The notes under the pieces are model-generated. The model was not told the origin of the DNA and did not search any database. It was given only the letters and a program-made list of their open reading frames with translations. This document shows positions 1-10,964 of a stretch of 64,000 bases of DNA, piece by piece. This stretch comes from Drosophila pseudoobscura. Lineage: Eukaryota; Arthropoda; Insecta; Diptera; Drosophilidae. Location: the NCBI RefSeq assembly GCF_009870125.1, contig NC_046680.1:5332001-5396000 (forward strand), in the 5' to 3' direction. Position numbers and translations under genes: made by a program. The first letter of the stretch is position 1; each line of letters opens with the position of its first letter.

Positions 1-1281
1 ATTATGGTAGCCCCCACCCGCATTGCCACCCATTCCGTAATGTCCGCCCATTCCGTAACCACCACTGGCATTGTTGCTGTGACTGTGACTGTGACTATTG
101 GCGATAATCGGGTTCTCACCACCGTGTGCATTGTGTTGATTATTACCTCTGTGTTGCCCACTTCGGCCAGGATGTGATGACATGTGGTTTCCTTGAGGAT
201 GATACGAATGCATGCCATAGCTGTTGCCAGAGCTGTAGTTGTAGTTCTGTCCTTGATGGCTTCTGCTCTGCTCGGCTTTAGGGGCGGCATTCGAAACATG
301 AACTGATACACCTATAGAAGTCACAAAGCATTTCTGTTATCGCAATAGTTGTCTTTGCCTCGCGCAAACGTTGCTCTTACCTTTAATTATATGATCCTCT
401 CCACACAGTGATTGGGCTACATCCGGATCGAAAAATGTGACAAAGCTAAATGCCCGAAATGGTCGGGGTATAAACACATCGGTAACCTCTCCAAACTTTG
501 AAAAATATTCACGCAAGTCATCTGAGTTGATGTCCTCTGTACAGCGACCAACGAAGACTTTGCATGGCACCTGGTGACCTACCCCCTAGAAGATGATTTT
601 TTTTTAGTTTAAAGCTCGACCCAGCTAATATATAGCATGTACATATGTCTGGATCTGTATATACCTTTGAATTTGGAACTTTCACCTCACACCAGCGCCC
701 ATCGATGAGGTGACGATTAGAGAGTACGCGCATCTGGGCGTCGTACGAACCGAAACGTACGAATCCAAAGCCTTTTGACTGTCCCGACTTGACGTCCTTC
801 TTTATCTGCGCCATTAGAACTTCTCCATAGCTCTCAAAGTATTCTCGCAAGCTATCCTCAGTTGTTTTCCACGGGAGTCCCAGAACAATGAGGTCAGTGC
901 ACCGTAGTCGCGTTTCAATGCGTTTCGTTTTGGCTGTTGAATTTTCTAAATTGTCGTCGCTTTTGCGTTTATTTTCTGTGAGAGGGAATTGGCTGCGATA
1001 AAAGCTAGTTTTAAGGAATAAAATGTTGTATTTGGTTTACCTTTGGGGAACACACAAAAATAAATGTATTCTCCCCACCCGGAATCGACACTTGGCGGAA
1101 ATAGTCGGCCCTCGTTTGACCGTACGCCTCGCACGGCTTTGGTGTCCATGTTGCGATACTTGAGGCCGCAGGAGCCTGGAAACTGTGCCTGCAGGGTCGA
1201 CAGAAGTAATGTGCCATCTTCCTCAGCCGGCAGCTCGATGGGCTCGTCACCCTCCTCCTCCGACACTTGAACAAAATCCAT
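1..1281 (-). CDS. TBPH: TBPH, TDP-43 homologue, 5' four coding exons (3' part outside window)
   Basis: This is an RNA-binding protein of the TDP-43 family, which acts in nuclear splicing control and RNA transport. Coding exons read on the minus strand are 1281-1041, 975-665, 585-381 and 311-1. Each junction has GT-AG borders and joins in frame. The protein starts [14 protein letters not shown], the conserved N-terminal domain. RRM1 follows (about residues 107-180, with the RNP motif GFGFVRF), then RRM2 (about 193-260, from CKVFVGRC to FSFVTF). The last exon in the window encodes the Gly/Asn/His-rich low-complexity tail and runs off the left edge, so the stop is not seen. The start at 1281 is the only ATG giving the family N-terminus. 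No frameshift or stop was seen in the spliced frame. The family is known; in-window expression is not shown. Confidence 0.95.
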
Positions 1282-2254
1282 AATAACTATGGCTTCGAGT
1301 AACTCTAAAATGACAAGAAAGTTAATCCAACATTCTGCGTAAGCGGTTCACTTGTCGCTCTATTCTTGATCCATCATTCAATCAACTGAAGCATCCCACT
1401 TGGTAATAGACTCGTACATATTCAGATCAGATTCTATCTATGCTACATACATTACACGAAATGCACTCATTCGATTCGTCTCATACTTTCTTTCAAAATA
1501 AACCAAACAAACAAACAAACAAACCATTTAATGCTCAGAGATTCAAATCAAAGAAAAGGAATTATAAATGTCTTAGAAAAAGTGTACTTTTTGTAAGATC
1601 TCTCTATGACAATAAAAGCTACAATGTTTTCTATACGACAAAAAAAAAAAATGAAAATATCGATTCATGAAAATTTGGAATTGGATAAAAACAAATTTGC
1701 ATAACTGATTTAATAATAAAAGGGCATTTAAATACGATGATTAGTTGAAGAGTCCTAGGAGGTTTAATGTACATATATGAAAAAAGCAAACATCTCTCTA
1801 AACTCAACATTTCAATGGGAAAATTGTGGGAAGGGGATTGTGGCCTAGAGGAAGCATTATGTACATATGACATGTGGGTACATACATATGTACATATAGC
1901 GCATCCTAAATGGTGGTTTGGTTACACAACAATTCTTACACTATTGATAGGGGTTAGATGTAACGTAACACCACAGACGTAGTGCCTGTAATATCTGATT
2001 TCTGGTAGCACTTGCACACGTAATGTTTTATATGGTATGAATTTGCATTTATTCATTCATTAGGCATTCTTTTCACGCTAGTTTTTCGACACAACACACG
2101 CCATTTAAATATGCACATCCACTTTCAATTAGTGCGTAATAAATACAAAGAATATTTACAATTTCATTGTTAATGACTTTGATTTAGTAAATAACACCAT
2201 ATTTCCTTTGCTTTGCTAAAAAAAATTTCTTGTATCTATATCATAAGACCCTCA
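1282..2254. other. TBPH upstream and 5' UTR region, no gene seen
   Basis: This AT-rich stretch lies upstream of the TBPH start codon. It should hold the TBPH 5' UTR and promoter, but I could not fix a transcription start. Short ORFs here have no recognisable domains and low-complexity composition. ACATATGTACATA-like microsatellite runs, common in Drosophila non-coding DNA, occur around 1765-1900. Confidence 0.5.
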
Positions 2255-3108
2255 AAAATATACCGTCTCGTTTTAAAAATATACCGTCTCGTTTTAAAAA
2301 TATACCGTAAATATACTGACGAAGTCAAGTTATATTTTACATATTCCTCGTTTTCTTTCTTCCGTTGAATATTGCCAGCTATATAGAACATATAGCCATG
2401 CCCACATAATTTTATACGATTGCTGAATCAATTTTCTACAAGATTGGATAGTTTTTAATCCTTGCTTTTATTGTATTTATTGTAAAAAAGGGTTAAACAA
2501 AATGGTTCAACAAGAAAAACAGTCGCTAAAGGCCTAGTATATGCCTTTTTATACCCTATTTTGTTAATTTTATATAAAGGTATAAATATTGATATGAAGA
2601 TAAAACGTAACTAATAATGACCTTTTCTCAAATTGACATTATTTAGACCTATTCTTGGTCCCTACAAGAATACAATAAGCTTTAAAATATCGTTGAAATA
2701 TTGAAAATAATATTAAATAATATTGAATAATATTAAAATATACTGAATATAAATTGTTTTTGCCTGGGATGACAAACATATTCAAAATCCTATAACATCC
2801 ATTTACCCCAGGGTATTACAGATTCTACCCGATTCAAAAAAAATACCAAAATATACGGTCTCATACAAAAAATTATACCGTAAATATACTGACGAATTCA
2901 AGTTATATTTTACATATTCCTCGTTTTTGATATTCCGTCGAATATTACTAGCTATATAGAACTTTTAGCCATGCCCACATAATTTTAGCCCATTGATGAA
3001 TCAATTTTCTACACAATTGGATAGTTTTTAATCCTTGCTTTTATTGTATTTATTGTAAAAAAAGGTTTAAACGAAAAAGTTCAACAAAAAAAGAGTTGCT
3101 ATATTGCG
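2255..3108 (+). repeat. Family A TATACC-rich repeat, two partial units in tandem
   Basis: This is the first block of a dispersed repeat found at least eight times in the window. A unit begins with several TATACCGT motifs. It continues through conserved blocks such as TATTCCGTTGAATATTACTAG, TAGCCATGCCCACATAATTT and CTTGCTTTTATTG, and ends near TACCCCAGGGTATT. One unit starts at 2255 and a second at about 2850. The second unit is interrupted at 3109 by an LTR-like insert and resumes at 4433. No coding capacity was seen. The class of element is unknown to me. Confidence 0.8.
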
Positions 3109-4432
3109 TGTAAGCCGTGTTGCATGCGAAGATATCGATAGGCGAGACCCTAGAAGCGCTGAGAGGAAGGTATTTTTTTGAACAGAGTGGCTGGGCCAAA
3201 ATTTAAGGTGGCCACCTGAGTAAGAGTTCCGCGCGCTCTCCGGAGCCGTTGTGAGAGGATTTCCGATCTCATCCCATAACGGAGTCCCGAAGCCAACTCA
3301 CCCACACCCAAAAGAAAAGAGAGCCGCCAGCAGCCCGAATCAGGCCATGCCCTTGAACCTAGTTCAAGGGCGATAGAAGAGAGAGCGATGGGGATCGGCA
3401 GCCGGGAGCATTAAACAGAACAGCCAAGAGGGGGATCAGAAAAAAAATTCCCGCAACGGAGGAGCATGCGCGCCGGACACAGTGACTTAGCGATTTTTTT
3501 TGTTCTGAAAGAAAAAGTGAGTGGGATGAGGATGGAGTAGTGGCCATCACCCTGCAAAAAAATGAATAAAAGATAAATAAATGTGATTCCAGGGGATCCA
3601 GATCAGGGAAAGACCAGGAACCAGGACCAGGAAGCATAAGAGTGAGTCCGCTCCAAAGGGGGAGTAAAGAAACCCCAAATTTATTTTTTTTGTTGGCCGT
3701 AGGGAATAGGTCACAGCTCCGCCACCCTGGCTTGTTTTTCCTGCTGGTCTCGAAGGATCAGACCTGGCCACGTAGTGCGGGACCCTCGCCCACTTAGGGA
3801 GAAGAAAAAAAGCACATCAACTTATTTACTCCCATTAATTATTTTTGTTAGACGTCTCCAGTTATAAGTATATGTAATTTAAGTCCGTCCATATTTATTA
3901 TATATATGTAACCTATTTATTTATATTTATTATATTATTTATTCCTATTAATCTAATTATTTATTAACCGCCAGTAGTACTAAGATAAGGGGGGGATGAA
4001 TAGGCAGGCCTAGCTTAGAAATGATATCGTGTGAAAATAGGAAATGAAGTGAAGATTATAACGAAGAAATGAATTGTTAAGCGTTTCGTATGGGGGGAAA
4101 AGGAGCCACAGCAACGAGAGGGTAAGGCTTTTGCCAATGGCAGGGAGATCCGGAACGTGTGATTCAGATCTCAGGTAGGGTGGGTGCGTCGGGGGTAAAA
4201 CATCGACACCTCGACCTGGTCCAAGTCTGTGTTGAGGGAAGTTACTGTAATGTTGTTTGTCGAGTAGAGTCCGTTTTTTTCAGTTTTTTTTTGTCGGTTA
4301 TTTTTGTTGTTTCATTTTGTTCGAGATGTCCAATCAGTTGGTTGTTGTGCGACCTGAGGGCTTGGGAAGTATCCAGCCCTGGGATGACTGGCTAGCCGGC
4401 CTTGCCCCAAAGAAAAACAAAGGTTCGTAACA
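3109..4432. mobile_element. Candidate solo LTR or LTR-like insert inside family A
   Basis: This 1.3 kb segment interrupts a family A unit. It starts TGTAAGCC and ends CGTAACA, so it has the TG...CA borders of an LTR. Family A sequence resumes directly on both sides when compared with the uninterrupted copies near 2510 and 10310. It contains an AT-rich stretch near 3880-3960 and no long ORF of recognisable type. A clear target-site duplication was not found (flanks end TTGCG and begin GCCGT), so the solo-LTR label is tentative. Confidence 0.4.
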
Positions 4433-4485
4433 GCCGTAGTATAGCCTTTGTATACCCTATTTTGCTAATTTTATATAAAGGTATA
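4433..4485 (+). repeat. Family A, continuation between the LTR-like insert and Tc1
   Basis: This short piece (TTTGTATACCCTATTTTGCTAATTT-type sequence) matches 2535-2585 and links the unit broken at 3108 to its continuation at 6082. Confidence 0.75.
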
Positions 4486-6081
4486 CACACATCGGCATAA
4501 GTATTTTGACAAAAATTATGCACAACATATTCGGTTGTAACTTCTTATTTTTTCAAAGTAGAAACTATATTTGTTTATCGTAGATAGGTATTATATTAAG
4601 CTATTAACAATATGTAAAAAAAGTATGATAAGTGGGTTTATTGTGAAATGAAAATTAATTATTCCCAAACAGACGGTGGCATAAGTATTTTGACATTTTA
4701 TAAAATGTAAAAAAAAAAAAAAAAACGAATGGAACGAACTAACTTTATATGATGAATCAGCAAAATATATATCCTCCCTTTGCCTCTATCACCTTCTGCA
4801 GACGTCTCGGAACTGACTCTACTAAGCTGTGGATATAAGCTAGCAGAATTTCTCTCCAGAGTGATTTCACCTCTCAGATTATATTCTCACGGTTCCTTGT
4901 CAAATTTGGAGTCCGGTTTCTTTTTATATAAGACCAGAGATTCTCGATAATGCTTAAGTCTGGGTTCTGGGGCGGCTAGTCCAAAGTATTAACCCCAATG
5001 TTCTTCAAGAATTGGGTAACGACTTCAGCTTTATGACACGGGGCGTTGTCCTGTTTAAAGGTAAAGGACACCCCAATAAAATAATCTCCAGAGGAGAAAG
5101 CGTGATTGTTTAGCTTCCAAATATTTGTCTTTATTCATGCTACCATCAACAGGAACTAAATTTCGCGAGCCGTTGTAGGCGACGCATCCATAAAACATTA
5201 TGGTCCCACCTCCATGGATCGCTCTTACACATATAGGTGCCACTTTTTTGCGACGTTCTTTTAGGTTTCTTACGGAAACTATTTTTTTTTTGAAAAAGCA
5301 CTTGCATCGCTCGATTGCCGATTAATTTTTTGGCAAACTCAAGGCGCTTTAAATTATTGCGCTGTGTTATTTGCACTATAGCTCTGGTAATATATGTTAA
5401 AAAATCAGTTTCCTTAAGACCTCTACGTATTGTCCGTTCGCTGACATCAAAATTTCCTGTTTCCTTCAAGTCATTTTCAACCGATCGAGGAGTTTTCAAG
5501 ACATCCTGCTTAAATTGCCGCAAACTAAAAGTGTCTACCTTGGCAGTTTTCTTTCGTGGTCTGCCACAACGTGTAGCGTTTTTAGCAGTGTTGGTTTTTT
5601 TAAATTTGTTTTTTTATAGCAGTTTGTCTAACGTGAAATATACTATAATCTACTGATATTTTGCACTGAAATACCAGAGTTGAACTTCACTATTATTTCA
5701 TTTTTAAGAGATTCACTGAATTCCTTTCGGTTACTCATATTTCACAAATTATTGAACGAAAACAATTTTTATCAGCATTTACAATCTCTAAACTGAGATA
5801 ATCCGTAATAATGGTTTCGCTTTCTATCAACAGCAGATCAATACAAATTAATTGAAGTTCTGACAAAATACTTTTGTCCAGCCAAGATCAGATTACGAAT
5901 GAGAATAAGAAGCATATTAACAAAACGCAAAATGCAACTACGAAGATAATTTGCAATATACTTTATGCATTCATGTAGTTAGCGGTAAATCAGATAAGAG
6001 AGCTGTAACACGTAGCAATTCGTCAAAATTCAACGCTAAACGTTGCGTAGAGCTTTTTCAAAATACTTATGCCGACGTGTG
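4486..6081 (-). mobile_element. Inactive Tc1-like transposon with IR/DR ends
   Basis: The ends are inverted repeats of about 24 bp, CACACRTCGGCATAAGTATT continuing TTGA, with one mismatch. They are flanked by TA on both sides (4484-4485 and 6082-6083). Second, inner copies of the GCATAAGTATTTTGAC-type site lie near 4676 and, inverted, near 5866-5885, which is the IR/DR layout of some Tc1 elements. The element sits in a family A unit whose empty site is present at 2575-2600, so the insertion is precise. The total length of 1596 bp fits a full-length Tc1 element. Confidence 0.9.
4880..5742 (-). pseudogene. Tc1-like DD34E transposase, inactivated
   Basis: The minus strand starts MSNRKEFSESLKNE near 5738. 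It continues through a helix-turn-helix-like part and the Tc1 signature HGGGTIMFYGC (near 5215-5185), then DNAPCHKA (near 5050) and IIENLW (near 4945). The Asp of DNAPCH and the Glu of IIENLW are 34 residues apart, which is the DD34E spacing. At least three stops and frameshifts break the frame: stops near 5655-5630, a frame change near 5240, and a stop between the last Asp and Glu. The product cannot be active; the copy could only be moved in trans. Confidence 0.85.
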
Positions 6082-6210
6082 TAAATATTGATATGAAGAT
6101 AAAACGTAACTAATAATGACCTTTTCTCAAATTGACATTTTTTAGACCTATTCTTGGTCCCTACAAGAATACAATAAGCTTTAAAATATCGTTGAAATAT
6201 TGAAAATAAT
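6082..6210 (+). repeat. Family A, continuation after Tc1
   Basis: The sequence matches 2584-2710 nearly base for base, including GATATGAAGATAAAACGTAAC and the TTTTCTCAAATTGACATT block. It is cut again at 6211 by an inverted-repeat element. Confidence 0.8.
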
Positions 6211-6820
6211 CAGCCAGGCTCCGTTTTTCACATTCACAAAAGTTTTCCGATTTACTTTTGAAATCACATAAATTGGGGCTCTCCTTTTCCCATTCCGCAA
6301 GATTTCTTCGTTTTCAAAACGAAAACATTTTCGTTGACGAAATGAAAAGTAAACGGCTTTTTATACAACAAAACGAACCTTAATTGCAAAAGGAAAAAAA
6401 TAGATGACTTATTGATGCATTAACATAAACTTGATACCTATATCAGGGTAAATTATAAATAATTTTATTTTAACCCAACCTCAAATTTGGTTCGGACAAA
6501 ATTGGCCACAGCAACAACAAATTTCGTTTTGGTGTAAGCAGCTGAGGCATTCCGATTTGGTTATCGGAACGTAGCGAAGTAATACATTTTTGCGTATAAC
6601 AGCACAAATGTGCATGTAACAGCTCAGACTGTGCTTGTAACATGCGCTTAACAGAACATCTGGGTGAGCACAGCTGTTTCCCGCCCAATTTAATTCGGAC
6701 TTCAAAATGTAACATATCGATAAAAAAAATATGTGAAAACTGGAGCACCTTAAAACGAAAACGAAACGTTTTGGCTGAAAACGTAATCCGCAAAAGTAAA
6801 TGAAAAACGGAGCCAGCCTG
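6211..6820. mobile_element. 610 bp inverted-repeat element (MITE-like)
   Basis: The left end is CAGCCAGGCTCCGTTTTTCA. The right end, read inverted, is CAGGCTGGCTCCGTTTTTCA: 20 bp ends with two small differences. It interrupts family A between the GAAAATAAT and ATTGAATAAT sequences that are close together at 2705-2735. No transposase was seen; two overlapping ORFs inside lack recognisable motifs. The superfamily is not determined because the flanks are low-complexity and a target duplication cannot be read. Confidence 0.7.
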
Positions 6821-7250
6821 ATTGAATAATATTAAAATATACTGAATATAAATTGTTTTTGCCTGGGATGACAAACACATTAAAAATTCTATAACATCCA
6901 TTTACCCCAGGTTATTACAGATTCTACCCGATTCAAAAAAAAAAAATCCAAAATATACAGTCTCATTAAAAAAATATACCGTAAATATACATACGAATTC
7001 AAGTTCTATTTTACATATTTCTCATTTTTGATATTCCGTCGAATACTACCAGCTATATAGCACAATTAGCCATGCCCACATAATTTAATACAATTCATGA
7101 ATCATTTTTCTACTTAACTGGTTTATTCTAAATACTTGCTTTTATTGGATTTCTATATAACGTTGAAAATGAAATTTAATAGATTGATGAATCTGGCAAA
7201 GTATACCTCAATATACCAATATACCATAAATATACCTTCACCTCTCTTAA
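6821..7250 (+). repeat. Family A, last part of the broken unit plus start of another
   Basis: This continues the broken unit (CTGAATATAAATTGTTTTTGC, TTTACCCCAGG) and starts a further unit at about 6950 with TATACCGTAAATATAC motifs. It ends in AT-rich sequence similar to 38370-38450. Confidence 0.75.
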
Positions 7251-7924
7251 AATGCGTTCTTTTGGAACAGTCGAAACGAAACAAGAATTTTTAAACATTG
7301 ATATGGTTTTTTCTTGCAAATTTAAAAAATATATAATGAAAGATAAATAATAAAATTTTACATTATTATATTATAATTCAATAATTGGTAAAGAACAAAA
7401 AACCCCAAGAATGTACGCTCACACTGTCTTTTACGTTTCGTTTATTTTTTAAGTATATATGTACATATATCACTCAGAATGGAAACTATTTAATTTTGCT
7501 TCATTTACTATAGCCAAGAAAAATGTTCAGAATATACTTAAATCAGGGTTTTTCCTGCTTATGTTACAGAACGAAATATTGTTAATATTCCTCTATGGAC
7601 CCAGATCTTTGATACCATATCTACAAGCTACAAGACCCCCAAGAATTACGTTTTGATACGTTTTTATAACAATTTATTATAGATTTATTGATCAATAACA
7701 TTGTTATCACAGCTGAAGACATGCTCTTGTAGTCGGCCTTAACAAAAAGTATCTCTGTATGAAAAGATGCAATAGTTGTTTTGTGTTTTGAAATATTGAT
7801 GTTTAAGAAATATGGTTACAATACACAGACATCAATCATTATATACATACATATAAATAACAAAAAAGGCATCGTTGTATCCACTACAGAAATATTATTG
7901 TATTTTCTCGTAATATTAATAAAA
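7251..7924. other. Intergenic DNA and Cpes 3' flank
   Basis: This AT-rich DNA has no supported gene. The right part, nearest the Cpes stop at 7925, should include its 3' UTR. ORFs here are short and without domains. Confidence 0.5.
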
Positions 7925-9058
7925 TCACAGTGAAATATTACTGCACGCTGTCGAATTAAAAATGTAGTTCTGTGCCTCCAAAATGTGCATTTCAGTTAAG
8001 CAAATTGCAACTAACAATATAATGTAACCGCTATAACGTATCGTTCTCAAAAAGTCCCACAGCTTGTCGCAAAAAATGCTGAGTAGCACGAGGTGGAGCA
8101 ATGAGTGTACATTAACAATGCGCCACATCCACGCCACACAAAAGAACCAATTGGACTTGAATACGTAGTTCTGGCAATGAAGGTACTGACTGCTGCTAAC
8201 GTCTTCACGCTCCAACATGTTCTGGTAGACGGCTATATAGCGATTCCAAGCAGTCGAACTGAGCAAGAGTTGTCCCGTGAAGCTGATCACATTTTTGGCC
8301 ACTTTTCGCGTGGTTGCCTTCATTTTTGGAATCATTGTCGGTTCAGGTGTTTTGGGGTCACTCATTGGTATGATCGAGTAGCCCCGTCGAGGCGGGTTGT
8401 TTTTCAGGTAAAAGAATATGCCCAGCAGTAGGGCAATGCAGCCGAGTCCATCGCAGAGGCCGTCCACATAGTAGCCCGACGTGCCAATTTCGGAGCGCTC
8501 CCCCCTAATATGCTTTCTCACTCGAGCCACATGTCCATCCAAATCATCCAGGAAGGTGCGTATCTGGAAGAGGAGCACGCCCAGCCGTCTGTATCCCAGG
8601 CTATCGGATGCCACCAGTTTTCCAGACAAACAAGCCACACCCACATGGAAAAATGATATCATATTGGGCGTGATGAACGTGGAACGGGAGAATCCAATGA
8701 CATTGTCGAACATAGTGGCCAGTGGTGCAAACAGGTAGTGGTTCGTGTGGTCCAGCAATATAGCTTTGACAGTTACATGGCAGAGCGGATTAATATCACA
8801 AGATATCCATGTGTGATCTTCATAGGACGGCTCTTTCTCAGCGGTGGGAAGTTTCGTGCTGCTACTGTGGTCTGATGTTCCTGCTGGTGCAACAGGCGAT
8901 GGTGCAGATATTGTCGAGGTGTTGGTATGGTAATTCCGTTCTATAACATAGTTATGAATCCGCAAATAAAGCTCCACATCCATAAAAATGTAGAATATTA
9001 TCAACAGAAACAGTAGCGTTAATAGTATCTTGCTGACTTGTGAACTGGGCCCAATCAT
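7925..9058 (-). CDS. Cpes: Ceramide phosphoethanolamine synthase, single coding exon
   Basis: This 377-residue CDP-alcohol phosphatidyltransferase family protein resembles Drosophila Cpes (CG4585). That enzyme transfers phosphoethanolamine from CDP-ethanolamine to ceramide in the Golgi lumen. An N-terminal membrane helix spans about residues 10-26, followed by a Ser/Thr-rich variable stretch (45-80). The catalytic metal-binding motif is D171-x2-DG-x2-AR179, then G195-x3-D199-x3-D203. Hydrophobic segments follow at about 205-217 and in the last 80 residues. The gap between AR179 and G195 is 15 residues, longer than the 8 of the general family motif. The ATG at 9058 gives the membrane N-terminus. 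Its upstream exon and promoter are annotated separately. The coding exon is intact. Confidence 0.9.
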   Translation of the reverse strand: MIGPSSQVSKILLTLLFLLIIFYIFMDVELYLRIHNYVIERNYHTNTSTISAPSPVAPAGTSDHSSSTKLPTAEKEPSYEDHTWISCDINPLCHVTVKAILLDHTNHYLFAPLATMFDNVIGFSRSTFITPNMISFFHVGVACLSGKLVASDSLGYRRLGVLLFQIRTFLDDLDGHVARVRKHIRGERSEIGTSGYYVDGLCDGLGCIALLLGIFFYLKNNPPRRGYSIIPMSDPKTPEPTMIPKMKATTRKVAKNVISFTGQLLLSSTAWNRYIAVYQNMLEREDVSSSQYLHCQNYVFKSNWFFCVAWMWRIVNVHSLLHLVLLSIFCDKLWDFLRTIRYSGYIILLVAICLTEMHILEAQNYIFNSTACSNISL

Positions 9059-9816
9059 GGTGGTAATATTTTGAGGTAGCTTTCAATTCTAAATTCCTTT
9101 CGAGGTGCTTTCAGGATACAACTGTAACGAGACGAGAAAATTGATTATTAAGGGTTTATAAAGGTTAAATTGTTTAAATTAATGTTCTATACCGTCACAC
9201 GCACACATGTACGCTTGTGTGCATGCATGACGACATAACAATTCCAGCGACTTTCATTCTATTCCTATTCCTATTCCTATCTATTCTCGGTATTTACGGA
9301 AGCCATTAACATGTTGATGACAGGCCTGAGTATTATGTGGACTTTTCACTGCTTATAACTATTGCCAGGCAAGTTAACGCTTTTAAAGGTACAATAACAA
9401 AGATATGTACATGCATACATACTATGTGGTTTAATCAATCAAATAAATCACACACCCGCATGTATAGGCATGCTTGTGTTTGTATGTATGTATTGACGAT
9501 AAGTAAGCATATGCTATGATGGTTTTAATAACCAATAAATAGGTGCTCAATCGGCTTTGCCTAGAAGGGGAATTGCAAGTGTACTTACCTTCATAGCTCA
9601 AAAATAAACTTCCTCTATCAAAACATCCTATCCTTGTTAAACTGCTGTCTTCGCCAAACCAATGTTCTATTTTGTTCCGTGAAACTTGTAGATTGACGTT
9701 TCGGAAATTCGTTATAGCGCAATAGTTTACATGCGGCAATTAGCAACAAGAACGTATATATACAAATAAAAATAAAACCATATATTTTTATCAATTATTT
9801 TTTTTTTTGTTCCGAG
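9059..9816 (-). other. Cpes: Cpes 5' UTR with one intron
   Basis: On the minus strand a good donor (AAG|GTAAGTAC, GT at 9588-9587) and an acceptor (TTACAG, exon resuming at 9121) suggest a non-coding first exon of about 9589-9815. A 5' UTR intron would then span 9588-9122. A 102-codon ORF in the first exon overlaps the donor and has no domains; I treat it as chance. The intron holds ACAC/TATG microsatellite DNA. Confidence 0.55.
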
Positions 9817-9870
9817 CAGTGTGACCGCGGATTTATCGTTAAAATATACCGTCCGACCCTAAGAAATATA
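9817..9870 (-). promoter_or_regulatory. Cpes: Cpes core promoter: Motif 1 plus TATACC motifs
   Basis: CAGTGTGACC at 9817-9826 is the inverse of the Drosophila Motif 1/M1BP site GGTCACACTG, so it points toward Cpes. Directly beyond lie ATTTATCGTTAAA (a DRE-like relic) and AAATATACCG copies that match Ohler motif 6. Motifs 1 and 6 are known to co-occur in housekeeping promoters. This is also the left end of a family A repeat. Confidence 0.6.
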
Positions 9871-10750
9871 TCAAAATATACCGTGTCATTTTCAAAATAT
9901 ACCGTAAATATAATGACGAATTCAAATTCTATTTTACAAATTCCTCGTTTTTGATCTTCCGTGGAATATTCTCAGCTAAATAAAACCCTGAGCCCTGCCC
10001 ACCTGGTTTCATACGATTACTGAATAATTTTTCTACTTAACTGGCCTATTCTAAATACTTGCTTTTATTGGAGTTTACGTTAAAAAGGTTTTAACGAAAT
10101 AGGTCAAAACAAAAAAAAACGAAGTAGGATAATCGTTTATATTGCCCAATTTTTATATTCCGTTGAATAATGACGGCTAACTAGTTGTTACTTCTGCCAT
10201 CATTTTAGCCCATTAAGGAATACAGGCTAGTTTTTAGTGCTTGATTTTATTGTTTTATTGATTAAAACAAGGTTTAAACGAAATAGCTCAACAAAAAAAA
10301 AAACAGTCGCCTTGTTGCTGGTATTTGAAGACATCACGCGTGTATATGCCTTTGTATACCCTATTTCGTTAGTTTAATATGAAGATCCTGTTTTTCGAAC
10401 TGTTTTTAAATAGTAATTAATAAAGAAATTTTAGACATATGATTATTATCTTGTATTTATTTATATCCTTATACCTATTCTTGGTCTCTGTAGGATGACG
10501 ATGAACTGCAAAATATCGTTGGAATAGGTTTAAAACAGAGACTAAATTGTTTTTGCATTAATTGAAGCCTTATCTTAATGGGCTCATTGTCGTCAAATGG
10601 TTATTACCAATAAATGCTCGTTTTTTATGTAGCCATGCCCAAATAATTTTATCCGATTATTGAATCAATTTTCTATTTGACTGACCTCTTCTAAATACTT
10701 GCATTTATTGGATCTTGTCTAAAAAAGGTTTCTTGTAGCGAATTGCAATC
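9836..10750 (+). repeat. Family A repeat next to the Cpes promoter
   Basis: A fairly complete unit starts with TATACCGTCCGACCC, then three TATACC copies, the ATATTCTCAGC and GCCCTGCCCACCT blocks, and the CTTGCTTTTATTG block. A second, shorter unit begins near 10140. No ORF of note. Confidence 0.8.
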
Positions 10751-10964
10751 GATTTCATAGAAGTTGGCTTTTTCTAAAACATTTAATTTAATTTTTTGAT
10801 CGGCCGGGAAGTAGTTATAACGGTTATCTTATTGGGGGCCTTATTATTGGGGCCGAAACCAGAGCTCATGGATTTTCCTGTTCTGTTAGGCTTCCGCTTC
10901 GCTTCTTACCTATCCATGTTCGACACGCATCGAAAGGTACAAACAAAGAAAAAGGCACATATAC

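Noticed and set aside
9431-9739. 102-codon minus ORF upstream of Cpes
   Set aside because: It overlaps the 5' UTR splice donor and runs into microsatellite DNA; treated as leader.
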